The translations under genes and the position numbers were made by a program. From Paralvinella palmiformis (taxonomy: Eukaryota; Annelida; Polychaeta; Terebellida; Alvinellidae), in assembly GCA_025642065.1 (NCBI GenBank), contig JAODUP010000563.1, positions 310,001 through 374,000 on the forward strand: DNA of 64,000 nucleotides, given 5' to 3'. The notes below the pieces were generated by a model, which ran no database searches, was not told where the DNA came from, and was given only the letters and a program-made list of their open reading frames with translations. Positions 36,567 to 49,989 of the stretch are shown here, piece after piece; the first letter of the stretch is position 1; each line of letters starts with the position of its first letter.

Positions 36567-38320
36567 ACACCTGCCTATCTATGTACATACCTAAAAATAA
36601 TTGCCCCTGGTGATATATCACAATTTTAATTTAATACTAATGAATCACTATAACAATTTGCTTTAAACTATAATCCAGTGGGGATCATACACCAAAAGTG
36701 CTAGTATATTTGACTTCAATATTTTACCAAAACACAAAGTGAAGAAACAGTGCATTGAGCCCACTTATGGTGGCATTATTTAAAAAAATTAGAACATCAA
36801 TGTTTAATATTTATAATGAAGTGACTAAAACACTACTAAGTCATTGATGCCAACCTTGCAATATTTTAACAATCATCTACCAGTAACAATTCCAGAATTT
36901 TTCAAAATATGATGTCTATAAAAAGAATGGAAATATGAAGGTAATATTTTCAAACAGGGAAGAAAAGTTGAAACCTACCAAAACCAAGGTACTAGACCAC
37001 AAAAACAACACCATTAAGACTAATGATGACACCCCCATATCCACATATCATTTATTAAATGAGTTTCACAAGGTCTTAAAAACTTTCTACATTATGATAA
37101 TCTTTCCACTGCAAGAACTATACTTTCAAATCTAGACATTTAAACAAATTACAAATTTACTATTTTAATTATTTTATCCCTATATTAATTAAATAATTAA
37201 TTAATAGTAACATATTCTTTTACTACAAGTCCATAGAACATATAAAGAGTTACTAGTTCAGTACTCAACTATAAGTTGAATGGGATATTGCTAAAAAGCT
37301 GCTCAACTAAAATTAATAATTATTATTAGAAGTAATTTAACCCTATTTAAAAATGAAACTTTCATACTTCACAGCTTAGAAACATTATCACACACTCTAC
37401 TATAATACAGTTGTATGGCAAGGACATGTAGTGAATGATAATCCTTTTCTTAAAGGTAACTCAGTAATATGTGAATTTTTGTGATATATTCTGGGTGTAA
37501 ACAGACGGAAAACATTCTTCAGTAATAGATCAGAACTTGAACCCTGAATCCTGAGGTCTACCTGTTTGTAAGGTGGATACCAACTTTGATATTACAGTAA
37601 AACTCAGACTGAAGACAACCTTTTAAATGATTTATCACGAGTAAAATATGTATTTAAGGAACTAATGAGATGTTGCTACAGAAAGTACCATAAATAATTT
37701 TTCAACGAACACCAGAATAGAAATCTAAACTTGTATTAGCAGCACTTACAAATAAAGATACACCAGTACATGTTTAACATTTATTTACCACAATTATAAA
37801 TGCTGTTTTTAACTTTTAAAGAAAACGTTCACTTGGGGGATGAAAGAATTTTAATGGAACAAACCAGTAATTTGGTGTCAACCTGCTATAGTTGCCTCTT
37901 ATATCATGTACAAGGACACAGTTATGGGGCAGTCCTAATACTTTAACCTGTTTGTCTATTCAAACCTTCCTTCACATCAGATTTTCAAAAAAACATTCTA
38001 TACTGCTTTTAACACCTTCACATTCATCCTTCTAAGTCAAATACGACAATTAAGAGTATGCAGATATTCTACAAAAATTCTAAGCTGAAATATTAAACCT
38101 ATACCAGTAGAGAGAAACAGGAAGATTTTATAACAGCATAAAAACATGGTTAAGCTGAGGGTGAAGTCTCTTAAACATTATTGGTGTTCCTAAATCAACA
38201 GTTGCAAATTTGAATAGTAATTGACAATAGTTTATGATTTAAATATGTAGATTACGACAGATTGGATTAAATATATTGCTTTCAACAGACTTGTTTCACC
38301 TTACTACTGCTCACACCAGG
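36376..38320. other. AT-rich DNA, no gene recognised
   Basis: A CT microsatellite at about 36,530-36,566 is the only clear feature. All frames are short. The same applies to most of 33.9-36.3 kb outside the microsatellites listed. Confidence 0.5.
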
Positions 38321-38323
38321 GAC

Positions 38324-38420
38324 ATAATAATAATAATAATTAATAATATATATTTAATAAAGCACCCTTACTAGTAGGAGCCATTCAAAGGCGCTGTACA
38401 AATAATATTGGGACATCTGG
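38324..38420 (-). repeat. Retroelement 3' tail (L2/CR1-like), minus strand
   Basis: On the minus strand: TACAGCGCCTTTGAATGG, CTCCTACTAGTAAGG, GTGCTTTATTAAATATAT and ATTATTATTATT at the 3' end. It is the clearest of three copies (26.2, 28.4, 38.3 kb) of one element end. Confidence 0.6.
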
Positions 38421-38467
38421 TCAGAGAATGGTTCTCAAGGGAAACATGGCACAAACACATGTAGGGC

Positions 38468-38760
38468 TTATTGATCTTGCAGTGGTTAGAGCACCGAGTT
38501 ACAAATCTCCATATTTTGGGGTCGAATCCGGCTCATATCCATGTTTGTAGGATTTCTCTCTGTATGCAGAATAGCCTTGGCCGGATACCCCCCCCCCCCC
38601 ATCCCGGTAAAACGAGCCACCGAGGCCAAACAAAGCAATCGCTTGCTCAACACCCATCAGTCTATCTGAGACGAAAACACCTGACAGCCAGCTAACGACA
38701 GTTGTCACTTTGCATTGTTACAGCTACCGGCTGAGGGGAAAAAACACGCCAAACTAACAG
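38468..38760 (+). repeat. tRNA-derived SINE with poly(C) tract, plus strand
   Basis: GCAGTGGTTAGAGCACC (A-box region) and GGTCGAATCC (B box, near 38,521) form a tRNA-like head, followed by a body with a 13-bp C run at 38,588-38,600. Relatives with the same head are at 31.6 kb (plus) and 25.0, 39.5, 41.1 and 47.0 kb (minus). The end is uncertain. The short frames over it are not genes. Confidence 0.6.
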
Positions 38761-39137
38761 ATAACATCAGAAAGACGTACGCTCCTATCTCATCTTACAT
38801 CACACCGCCTACAACTAACACAAACAAACGGCTACTTATCATCAAATATTAAGGCATTACGTCCGACCTGATACCCCATAATACTCCAATGATGATATAA
38901 AGCAGGTCATAACAGCTTCATTATATGGTTGTAACAGATCACTGTTTTACCACTAGTACTATAAGCCTTACCAGTATCACGATTAAAATGTATTTAAAAC
39001 ATATGTATAGCATTAGGAAATAGTTATTGATATAATGACGCAACGGTTTCTGTAACAACAAAAAAACGGTTGGCATAAGGTATTTTTTTTGTTTACTTCT
39101 GTAGTACTACACAAGAGAGGTGCTTGGGAAAGGTGAA

Positions 39138-39335
39138 CGATGATGATGATGATGATTGATGTTTTACGGCCACTTTTGTGCACAAGGTAGGCTAAATGGG
39201 CCGAGCGACCTCCAAAGGTAATGAGACGAAGTCAAAGACGAAACAACCTTCAGATATGCCCATGCCGGGATTCGAACACGGTGGTAGTGATCTGTGGTCC
39301 AACACGCTACCGCTAGACCACGGGGGCGCCCCTAA
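39138..39335 (-). mobile_element. SINE family A, full-length copy with target duplication
   Basis: Minus-strand tRNA-derived SINE of 198 bp. The 5' head carries GTGGTCTAGCGGTAGCG (A box) and GTTCGAATCCCGGC (B box), the body has TTTGGAGGTCGCTCGGCCC and GTGCACAAAAGTGGCCG, and the 3' end is an (ATC)n tail. It is flanked by a 12-bp target duplication GGGAAAGGTGAA (39126-39137 and 39336-39347). The copy at 50,430 is nearly identical, so the family was active fairly recently. The plus frame at 39,196-39,378 is an artefact. Confidence 0.9.
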
Positions 39336-40864
39336 GGGAAAGGTGAATGAAATATTATGTTCTCAGTGTGCTACCTAACTGTAAGTGAGTTGTTTATTTA
39401 GTTTCGTCAATAGTCTCACTTGGAACATATTGCCACTGGGCGACTTTTTCGGAAGACATCTCACAAACACAGGTATGAGTCGGATTTTGGCCTACAGCTT
39501 GGAGGTTTGGAGCATATTTCTCTAATTACTGTGGCCAGGTTTAAAGTGATGACATTTCTGTGCTGTAAGAACTATTTTCCATGTATCACCCCATGCTGAC
39601 ATTAAGCTATTCATCAACAACAACAAATCTATCTTTATTCTATTTATAAAGCCATATATAAAATATGACAAAACCATCATTTATTAACAAACTACCAAAT
39701 TTAAAACAGGTTGCATTATCCAAATATTCATCCATATCATTTGTTTATCTTTGTGATCTCATGACTATTAACTAGCTAAAAGTTACTCTCTCTCACTCAT
39801 TCACTGCACCTTCCAGACGAAACAATCTCACATATTGAAGTTAACACAAATGCTAGAGAGATAAATATTCCAGGAATTCTCAAATTAGTAGCTTTTCAGC
39901 GACTAAATACCACCTCAGTATGCATTCTGAGTTAGAATAACATACCCACGACATACACCAGGGTGATCTATTTTTAACTGCTGACTAAATATTAGATCTA
40001 CCATGGCAAGTTCCAAACAGACTCTAGCATATTACATCCCAGTCCAATGCTGAAGTTTCCCCCATGAACCATCCAATCAATATATTTATGGAATTAACCG
40101 TTGTAGACAAATGAATAGGTGTTGGAGCATCTGTGGGTATAGTAACCGTGTGTGGCCTGATGATGTTATCTGGCTTTAAGTAACTGGTTATTAACAATAA
40201 TTCCCACGATATCATTTCACACAAAAAATGCTTGTCAATTTCCATTAACATTTAAATCAAATACAATTATTTGAAAGTACTTAACCCAGTTATTTGTGTT
40301 AAATATGCCCAACCAGAAGTGGCCAATGGGCTGACAGGCAATCAGGCCTCCAACTGGCAAAAGGACTTCGGTTGACTCTGGAGATCCCAGAGCCCCACCA
40401 GATTTACATTTTCGGTGTGAGGAGTTCAAAAACATTTTGACACTAACTAATATTTAACAGGATAAATATTGGACAGAACATAGCTTTTTAACATTGAATA
40501 AGTGTGAAGGAACCAGTTAGCAGAGCTGATCAAAAGAGACCCTTTGACCAGTTAGGGTTGGAAACTGTTATGTCAGGACCTTGCATATTATATAATAGAT
40601 TGGAAGTGTTTTATAGATATAATTTTAAACAAATAAATACAAGTGAACAGTTAATATAAATGGAAATAAGTATTCAGCCATTTTATTCTCTAACAAGAGG
40701 ACCTATTAGTTCTCTAGTCTAATTAACTAACTCGGCATCCATTTTTTCCTGGTGAAATCCCTGTTTTAGAGTATAGTACAGTGATTTATAATTTTTAGTA
40801 ACATTAATACTTAAAACTGGTGCGATCTATGCCATGCCACAGTGCATACAAACATTGGAATTAA

Positions 40865-41185
40865 GCTTACAGGGATATTCGTCACCTGAGAACAGTGGGT
40901 AGTTCTCATAGAAGGCAAAAACATCTTGCACATGGAGAAAGGGGAGATTCCCTCTGTGGAGGTCAAATATTGGGTCACTGCCCTAGAAATTATCCAGTGG
41001 TGGAGGGACGAAGTAATTAGGTGGTGGGCTGATTTGATTCCAGTTATTTAGTTTAGTCACTGGTCACAACTGGGGTACATAGACCACTGCCCAGAAAAAC
41101 ATATCTGACAAACACAGCTATGGATTCAAACCCCAAACCTGAAGGTTTGCTGTGCAGTGCTCCAAACATTTGCAACATCGGAGAT
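40865..41185 (-). repeat. tRNA-derived SINE, minus strand
   Basis: On the minus strand a diverged A-box region (GTTTGGAGCACTGCACAGC) is followed by GGGGTTTGAATCC (B box) near 41,130, then a body to about 40,865. Part of the body (40,871-40,982) is open in a minus frame with splice-like ends; because it continues the SINE I do not call it an exon. Confidence 0.45.
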
Positions 41186-41394
41186 CAGCACAAGATCACT
41201 AATCTTGACCTAAACAGCTCCAGTCCTGTTACTTTAACCTATTCATTATTGAAAACCGTATTATGGTATTGACTTTCACAGTGGGGCAAACAAATCATGA
41301 AACTAAATAATGTTTCACGTGTCTGAAGAGAAGATGTTTAGGGATGAAGTCTTAGGGCCTGTGAGGCAGTTGACTGAAAGAAACTGATAGCCAT

Positions 41395-41465
41395 TGCACT
41401 AATGCCACTTAAAGTGCAAAAATAGGGAGCTATATAAATTTAATAATTATTATTATAAAAATAAC
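41395..41465 (+). repeat. Retroelement 3' tail, plus strand
   Basis: CACTTAAAGTGCAAAAATAG then GGAGCTATATAAATTT and AATAATTATTATTAT: a short stem, the GCTATATAAAT motif and an ATT-rich tail. Confidence 0.45.
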
Positions 41466-41729
41466 AATAACTAAAATATGATATGTCCCAAGTTTGAACC
41501 ATGCACACTACTGCCTGATATTTCATATGGTAAAAAAGTTGACTCACCCATAATTACATGAAGAATTGTTATGGTCTGTACATATGGCAATTAAGTAGCA
41601 ACATGAAATCATATGCTCCATGGGGAGCTGGAGACAGCATCAGATTATTTCAGCAGTGTGATGTCTAAAGGACACTGAGGCTATATCTGTGACTATATAT
41701 GCCATCTATTGTGGTCATTAACAGATAAA

Positions 41730-42075
41730 TACCACAGAAAATGATGATTGTGATAACTGTGGTGATAAAGATGATGAGACAGATATCACAGGAGAATGAT
41801 AAAAGTGATGATGCTGATGATGATGGTGGTGGTGTGACATATATCACAGAAGAATGATGACAGCAATAATGATGATGATGATGATTATAATGTAGATGAC
41901 AGTGATGGTGAGACAGTATTATATCACAGAAAAATGATGAAAGTAATTATGCTTGGAATTATGCACAGACAAAATTATGACAGTGATGTTGATGATGATG
42001 ATGATGACAATGATTGTGAGATGGATAACACAGAGGAATTACGAAAGTGATGATGCCAATAATGATGGTAGTAGA
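41730..42075 (+). repeat. GAT-rich minisatellite with TATCACAGARGAATGATG anchor
   Basis: The anchor TATCACAG(A/G)(A/G)(A/G)AATGATGA recurs near 41,783, 41,843, 41,921 and (diverged) 42,026, separated by stretches of GAT/GAC repeats of varying length. The varying spacing (about 60, 80 and 104 bp) reflects expansion of the GAT part. Confidence 0.8.
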
Positions 42076-42373
42076 GATGATGATTATAATACACAGCAAA
42101 CAAAGTATAATTTAGATGTGACTAACATCCCACAAAGATGGAAACATTTGATAGGAACAAGGTATAACCACAATAAATAAACATTTATAACTAAAATACA
42201 GCAGCCAGGTGTTGTTATTATTAACAGGGGCATACACAACTTCAAAAGTAATGCCCCCCATGTGTCAAATAGATGTTATTTGGAAGCTTGACCAATTTCT
42301 TTCTGCCAAGATATCACAATTGACCCCATTAATCTAGAGTTTGATACTTTCTCGATCACTGAACTTTTATTTT

Positions 42374-42392
42374 CTTACCTGAAAGAAATCAA
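42374..42392 (-). promoter_or_regulatory. Recursive (ratchet) splice site candidate
   Basis: On the minus strand a pyrimidine-rich acceptor abuts a donor with no exon between: TTTCTTTCAG|GTAAG. The AG is at 42380-42379 and the GT at 42378-42377. Such zero-length exons are used to remove very long introns stepwise in animals. It is on the same strand as the exon at 30.0 kb, about 12 kb upstream of it, which is the right place if that gene has a long intron here. A single chance match cannot be ruled out. Confidence 0.35.
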
Positions 42393-42520
42393 AACAAAAA
42401 ATATGTTCCTACAAAAACACTTAATGTAACGGCCTTACAAACAACAGTAAACCCCAAAAAATAAGCAATTACAAACAACAGTAAACAAAAATAAAACAGC
42501 AAGTATTTTCATCAGTATGT

Positions 42521-42655
42521 TGATGAAGATGATAATGATGATTGGTGTTTTACGGTCACTTTTGTGCACTTGGTAGGCTAAATAGACCAAGCGACCTCCG
42601 AAGGTATTTACAGTGGATGAAACAACCTTTATAAATGTCATGGTATTAAGTTCAA
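42521..42655 (-). mobile_element. SINE family A, 5'-truncated or decayed copy
   Basis: GGTGTTTTACGGTCACTTTT and GGTAGGCTAAATAGACCAAG match the bodies at 39.1 and 50.4 kb. The (GAT)n tail lies at the left end. The tRNA head is missing beyond a decayed B box, as expected from 5' truncation during reverse transcription. Confidence 0.75.
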
Positions 42656-42659
42656 TGAT

Positions 42660-45600
42660 TAAGTGGGTGTTTTAATGGCATGCATATCAGTTCCTAAGAT
42701 ATGCATGTACATATATATATTTTTTTGTGAATATTAAATCCCTAAAATGCAGGTGTGTGGTGTTAAAAGAGCATTTGATACAGTCTAGTTAATTTTACTT
42801 TTTTCCATGTCTTACAAAATGACAACATCATACACGTATTCATTGTACAGTTATATCTTGTACAGTTATATACCGGTACTGGTGATGAAAAAAGACTTAC
42901 ATGTTTTGAAATCACACACACAGGCACACATACACATACAGCCCTAACAGCACAACCGATTTTTATTTAGTGTAATAACCAATGACATGACTCCTATAGA
43001 TAAAGTGCTGACATCTGGTAGCTAAAGTGAGAAACACAAGTCTTAAATATGATGTATTAGCGTGCTACTTGAATGTTTATTGCTATTTCATAGGATAAAT
43101 TAAAGGCCGCCCAAGGAGAGTATAATGCTATGGGGACACAAAACAGTGTACGGATAAAACATACATTAAAAAAAACTTGCTGGCAAATAAAAGCAGTTTT
43201 GTCAAATGGAATTTTGTTAGGATTTAAACAAACGTATGACTATATTATTATTTTAATAAAAAATTCACTGTCTTCCATATAGTGCATTATACAGCTTGTT
43301 AAAAACTACTACAGTTGATCCTGGAGTTACCGGTAAGTATGAAAATATCATCACAGAATAAAGACTTAAGTCCAAATAGAAAAAAATTGGAGTAAAACTT
43401 GAATGACAAGATTAGACTGGTTCAAATAAATACATAATTTGTGTGGCACAAAAACAATGTCTTGTATTTTACAGCATTGCAACAGAATTTTTGGTGAGAA
43501 TTCTTAAAAAAACAAACCTAAACTGTTCTACCGGCAACATTTAATGCTTACTCTTTCTAGTGTGAAACATGACTGAGTAAGTTTATGTGTATGAAATATA
43601 CACTGTGGGACAAAAACACTAATTTCATTAAATGGATTATTCATCTTCAATATCAATATCAATTCTGATCCCTTTCAAGAGTAGAAGGATGTTTGCTAAC
43701 AAAAATAACAAAATAAAAACCTGTGTAAACAAATCCTAACACTTATTTGTGTAAAAGTTTAAAAACAGTTACTATTTACATGGTTCAACTTTAAAACTTT
43801 GCATCTCCAGGCAATGCATAAACAAACATACAGCAGTATTATAAATACAATTAAACAAAACACTGGGTCTAAAACTATTCTTCATTTCCAGGCCCACATT
43901 GTAGGGATTCAGGCCTGGTTGGGGGACATCCAAAAAAATATCATAACCGGAATACAAAACACCAGAAATAAATCATATTTATAGAACTCATAATAAACAA
44001 CATGATTACAAGAAACAAAAACAATGGTAAAGAACCAAATGGCAAACAAATACTATTACTCTACTACCACACTTAAAATATTTAACCTGCATCTTGCTGC
44101 CAAAAGATAAGCTGACCTCTGTAAATCACATGGAAGATTCCTTTTCGTTGAGTCATTATCGGAGTTATCCACGCCACAACCCAACCATCACCCTTTCCCC
44201 CTATCTATTGCCTAAACCACAGACGTGCGCATTAACATGTCTTTGTCACAGTAAACAATGTGTTATGGACTGTCTTCATTAAATGAAAAGTGCTTAATGG
44301 AATGCAAACAGAAATTTTCTTCTGAATTATCTGAGTGCACCGGGTACTAAATTAAAGTCGAACACGGCAAGCTAAAATGACTCTGATGTATGGTCCATGA
44401 AAAATGAAGGGCAGGTGCACATTCAAGTTGGTAAGAAAACAATACAGAACGAACTCCTCCACCCAAAAACATCGGTGTTTTGGCTTTTTTACTAATTTCA
44501 GATAAAGTTCTGACAAAGAATGAAATGTTCTAGAAGTTAAAACAGTTTATTCTATGACCTATAGTACAAGACACGGCATACCAACAGTTCTCTGGACATC
44601 ATAAAAAAGTGACGTATGTCCCAGCAGTGCACAAGGCATTAGTAATCATTAGTAATTATATTTTTTTCTTCTTTTTCAGTCATGATTAGTAAATTTGTTC
44701 ACATTTTGCTGTATTTTGTGAGTATGAAGCGAGAAAAAATCTAGCATTAACCTTTTACAAAACATACAAAAATTATATTTTTAGCAGGTGTAGCAATGGA
44801 CCAATATAGAACTACCCGGAAAATATATTTAGCTCATCTTAGGTGATTTTAACAGCAATTTATAACACATTTTACTTAAAAATACAGTAAAAGCTGCTTA
44901 ACAAATGACTTTGAGGATGTCTCTAGCTTGTCATTAAAGACAAGTATTCTGTGACAGGTAGGTGCTTATAAGACAGGTGCTTCCTGAGGCAGGTGTGTAT
45001 ATGGGAAGTGGAAGATCCAAATTGAGTGATCTTAAAAGAAAGATTATCTCTCATGACAGATGGATCTAGTGGCAGATTTCAATGTTCATACTATTATTAG
45101 AAGGTGCATGAAAATGCTTTGTTTGATTTGATTCCACATAAAAAAAATTTTTTAAATTATTTATAATATAATTATTAAATCTATAACCCCATTTTCACAG
45201 TGCTATATTTAGCATACAGCAAAACTGGACATTTTAATGCTTACATTTTTTAACTCATGCAATTTACAAGCTTCTGGTTAACGCCAAACTGGCATGTTGA
45301 AGTCACATATTATAAATGCTACCAGGACAAACAACATTCTTCTGATATCATCTTAATTAATTATTAAATATCTTACTATGTTCAGATTAATAGTTGTGCA
45401 AACATGTGGCTTTAAATTTTTCTGTTGTAAATATCAAAATGTGGTGATGTATCTATATCAACTTGTATCTCTATGTGTTTCTCTACTAAATCACCTGATC
45501 AACTCATGATTGGCAACAGTTTAAAAGCCATGCTAAGTATACACTGAGAAGGTCGAACTCAGGTACAAAACACCCCTAAACTATCTGCCATAAACCAATT

Positions 45601-45890
45601 AATAATCTCCACGAATCACAATTAAGCTCAATATAACTGATGATAGAATATGTTGGTATTGAACTTGTAGCCATGACACTGTTTTTACAGTGCATCAGGT
45701 TTTAAGGTATTTACACTTGTTTTGTTTGTTTTTACAAGGTTTACAGCAAGTGCTGCCACCCTGTGCATAACACAGCAACTAAATAGTTTCTACACGCACA
45801 AGCACACACCCGTGTGGACACACACAGTAACTGAGGTTACATAATTGGTTTAACCTTGGCTCTTGTTATACCAGGGTCATGACCAAAAGG
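42660..45890. other. AT-rich DNA, no gene recognised
   Basis: No exon or RNA gene is supported. A less AT-rich patch at about 44,090-44,280 (with AACCACAG, a Runt-type word, and GATAAG) is a weak regulatory candidate. A patch with repeated GACAGGT(A/G) words lies at 44,950-45,000. Confidence 0.45.
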
Positions 45891-46984
45891 TCATCTCCTA
45901 TGGAAATATACCCCACAAACATACATATTATTAGACAAATTCAAACCCACAATCTAGAGGTTTCCACCTAAATATTCTAACTACTGCAACATCGAAACAT
46001 CTGGCTATCACTTTATGATAAAACTAATTAATTTAAGCAGTCAACTGTTAAAAATAAGTATTGTACATAATGACTTTTCTTAACTGTTCTAAAGAAATCT
46101 CAAAACACCTCTATTTAAAGATCCCATAACACTCATCAGCTTGTCATCAGAGGATATAAATATCCAGACCTTGTTGGCTATTTTAACTAGTATTAAAAAT
46201 TCAGTTGTGATAAATCTCTTCTACAAAACACAGGACAAATCATAATTTTGAAACTAAGTATTTGACAAATATACCTGGATCTGTGACCAAAACGGCCTAA
46301 TGTTGTGCAAAAGGATGAGCAATGACCACCACTTAGAAGAATAAATGTTATGCTCTCTGTCATAATATACCACTAGCAATGAACAATACTAACACTAACA
46401 GTGAAAATGCAACACTAAAAGTGAAAAATTACTAGAGGTTGGCTCCATGCCTAACTGATAATGCAGATGGCTACTGATATCTAGGACCTGAGTTCAAAAT
46501 CCCACATAGCTATATATGAAGGGTGTATAATTTTTCTCTTTTCCTCATCACCTCTGGAGGTCCCTGAGTTCAACAAGTCTATAGTGTGAGCAATAATTGC
46601 CACAGTCAAAACTGTAAAAATTTAAAATATCTATATATACACAGGGGCATACATAAGGGCATTGTATAAGGTTTTCTATAGCTCAGTTGTGGGGTTAAAA
46701 ATGTGTGCTTAACCTAGGATTAGGTGGAGTATTCAGATGATCAGCTTCATTTATTCATCTGTATACATTATCAGATAGACTAACATATACCTATTTATTC
46801 CAGGGATTTAACAGACATTTAAATCAAACAGTAACTATTAAAACAATTATTCAGAAGCAACTAAAATGTTATAATTAGTTGTTAAATCAGGAAAAATGCC
46901 ATTTATGGAAGAAAAAATATAACTTGGTCATTGGGTCAAGTTATTTAAACTCGGTGCTGTCATACTGGAGACATATATGTCTTA

Positions 46985-47085
46985 GCAGCAACTCCATTAG
47001 GAGTTGGATTCAAACCCACAGTCTGCCTGGAGGTTTGCGGCAAAGTGCTCTATTACCACTACACTATCAAAGCACCCCGAGAATA
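46985..47085 (-). repeat. tRNA-derived SINE head, minus strand
   Basis: GGATTCAAACCCACAG (inverted B box, near 47,008), AGGTTTGCGGCAAAGTGCTC (inverted A-box side) and CTACACTATCAAAGC give the same layout as the 41.1 kb copy. Two further fragments are at about 45,900-46,010 (minus) and 46,440-46,515 (plus). Confidence 0.45.
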
Positions 47086-47959
47086 ATACCTGGTAATCAG
47101 CACGCAATGAATTACTAGTACATAGATTATACAGATCGTATTAAATATGACCAATCAAATACAGCCGTTATGATCAATACTGCAAATCTACTGCATAATT
47201 TATTATACTTTTTATTAATGAAGGATTAAAAACTAGGTGATCAAATGATGTCTGTCTTATATAAGAGCAGAGTTATTTCTAGGAACGCGCCTTGTGCCAA
47301 TGTCGCGCCCATACTCAATATGATCCAACTAAAAAACATATCATGAATATGCTATCCAGAATTTGCAAATCATTTAATTTTGGTTGATCAAATGTCCCAT
47401 GGCATCTCGAAAAGTCCCATGAAATTTAGACTTAATGGACCAATTGACACATGTAGCCCAAATCCAAAGAATAACTCTGATAGCATCATGACTAATAACA
47501 AACTACAAACGTTGAATTTAACTTGTTACACACTTGTTAGTTATCGTGTGTAAATGAGCGTCACCAACCAGGTAATAAACATTGTTTGGACCCTCAATCA
47601 TTACATAAGCCTTTATAAAATAACACAACTATTTTCCATTGGTCTCTGTTGCTGTTATTTAAAAAACATCCTACATGGCTTGATGGCCAATTTCCGACCC
47701 TATGTTTATTTATCACTTTTTAAGCTAAACATATAATATCTGCCTGGATCATGTTATTTCAGGTATCAGATTAATACCTGAGAACGATACCCTTACCCTT
47801 AATTGTGAACATGACGTATTCAGTTATTGTTAAAACAATATTAGAATTATTCCGAGTATAGCTCATTGATGAAATGTCATTTTACCACGTTCAGGTATGA
47901 GTGCAATGGTGTCTGCTAGTATGAGGAAAACTATTTCTTCTGTTCTCTAGCTTATAGGG

Positions 47960-48050
47960 GAGGGGTGCCTTTAAATTGGTAAAGTATTCGATTACAAATA
48001 GGAAGGTCCATAGTTCAAATCCAGCTTTTTGTCTTTCACTGGTTCACCTG
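47960..48050 (+). repeat. tRNA-derived SINE head, plus strand
   Basis: TTGGTAAAGTATTCGATT (A-box position) and ATAGTTCAAATCCAGC (B box, near 48,013) resemble the 24.17 kb copy. Confidence 0.45.
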
Positions 48051-49102
48051 GTGATTCACAGCCACTAAAACAAATGAGCCAATGATAAGCAGAAAGAAAT
48101 ACAGTACAACCCTTTGAAATGAAGATGTCAACAAACAGTACAGATCCATCCAATCTGTCACAGGTAGGTAAGTACAAATGACTAAAGAAGGCTATTAGCC
48201 CTGACAGCAATATAAATGTATCCGAAACAACCAGAGATGATTTCAGAAGTAAAAAGGATAAATTTCAGACCTACAACAGTTAGTAACTATTCCCATCCTC
48301 CCTAATTTGAGTTTCTTCCAATCTTGTTATTATTGTTGCAACCTGACAGTTCCATACAATAATCTTTCATTGTCATTTACTTGCCTGTTTGCATTATGTC
48401 ACTATACATGTAGTCATATTAACAGGGACTGGTGAGACATTACACATGTCTCAGCAAGAAAAGTCGCCACTCTGGATTCAGTCCCCTGAAGAAACGTCCA
48501 GAGTTTGAATTCACGTTCGAGATTCTCTGTGCCTGTGCCTTATTATACACAGCTAAAACACACACACACACACAACAATTTGAAGAATAGAGAAACAAGA
48601 AAAATATTTTATTAAAGTTGTACAGCACGCGTTCTATAAAATCAACTGACAGCACCTCTGCGACATTTCCCCTGAATGGTTATTATGTGAATTGAAGAAA
48701 CTACTACTCCATTTCACCAAAGAGTACGTGGCTACTGTTTAGAAATTCAACCAAACTGCTCCGGCATCAAAGCCTTTGAATACAAGAACTGATTCCACTG
48801 TCAACATTTGCCGGTTTGTTCAATTTGTGGGTTTGTTCACAAATAAGACTTTTTATGCAACTTTTCAATAACATATACACTGTGATATAAAACCTTACAC
48901 CGTCCATTGTTGTTTTAAAAAAAATCTGATATGTTCACTATAAGTTATTTAGTTGCATGACGTTGCTTTCCACCATACACTTTAAATCAATAACATGCTA
49001 AACGTCTAATTAGATTAATTGTACTGTTACCAACTAAATCATCAATCTGTGTATTCAGGCTGTCGGCATCATTTTGTCATGATGACAACAAACTAATTAA
49101 TT

Positions 49103-49105
<3 letters not shown>

Positions 49106-49170
<65 letters not shown>
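49106..49170 (+). repeat. (AT)n microsatellite, 65 bp
   Basis: Uninterrupted AT, able to extrude as a cruciform. Confidence 0.97.
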
Positions 49171-49172
<2 letters not shown>

Positions 49173-49989
49173 TTTAAATCCTACTCATTATCTTCATCCC
49201 TTACTCATATGTAATCATAATGTGCCACAAGGCAAATAACAAACATGTGGGTGCCATTAAGACGTCATTATTCAAAGCTGACAGATGTATTTTTTGTAAG
49301 TTCTTAGGCAGTGAATTTACTTAATTATTCCATTCGTTATAGAGTCTGCTTACAGAAAGCCAATCTAAGAACTTTATAGCTGAATCAAAACTTAGGACAT
49401 TTACCCTTTCCCCACTTTATACCCATTTGTTTTGGACCTTCTACAATACATCAACATCATGAATTCCTCGGGAAGGATTGAGGCTGACAATCATAAGGCA
49501 AGTAAGTTGCTGACTAATCAATGCACTATTAATTATCTCTGCCCAAACCAATGTTGTTTTTAAATTCCAAAGCATTCACGTTGATGATATGAGTGAGGTG
49601 TCCCTGGACAATGTTCCATGTCCCATAAAATAATTACTTGTATAATAAGTTATAGTTGATGATAACAAGATGAGACTATCTGGCTTTTATTTTCAGGATT
49701 CAAGTTAAATCAGAGGTGAACTCATAAACCTTTGTCTTTACTGATCCTGCTGCCTGTTAAAGTCAGTGAGTTATCTATTGCGCTTTAGTGGCAGTCGCAT
49801 ATTAGATTAATTCTGACTACTTCTAGAATAAACATTTCAGGGTCAATGGGCAACATTCTCAGAATTTCTTTTCCCCACTCCCTTCTCCTGTTCCAGCAAC
49901 CCTTGGCACACTCGCACAAAGTACAGGAAACAAGACGCTACAGGATGAAGTTATTGTTTTTATCATGTGGTGGGAGTTTTTCTTCTTCT

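Noticed and set aside
40871..40982. Minus-strand 112-bp open segment with splice-like ends (reads DPIFDLHRGNLPFLHVQDVF)
   Set aside because: It continues the body of a minus-strand SINE whose head lies at about 41,065-41,185, and a second frame is equally open, so it is probably repeat sequence.
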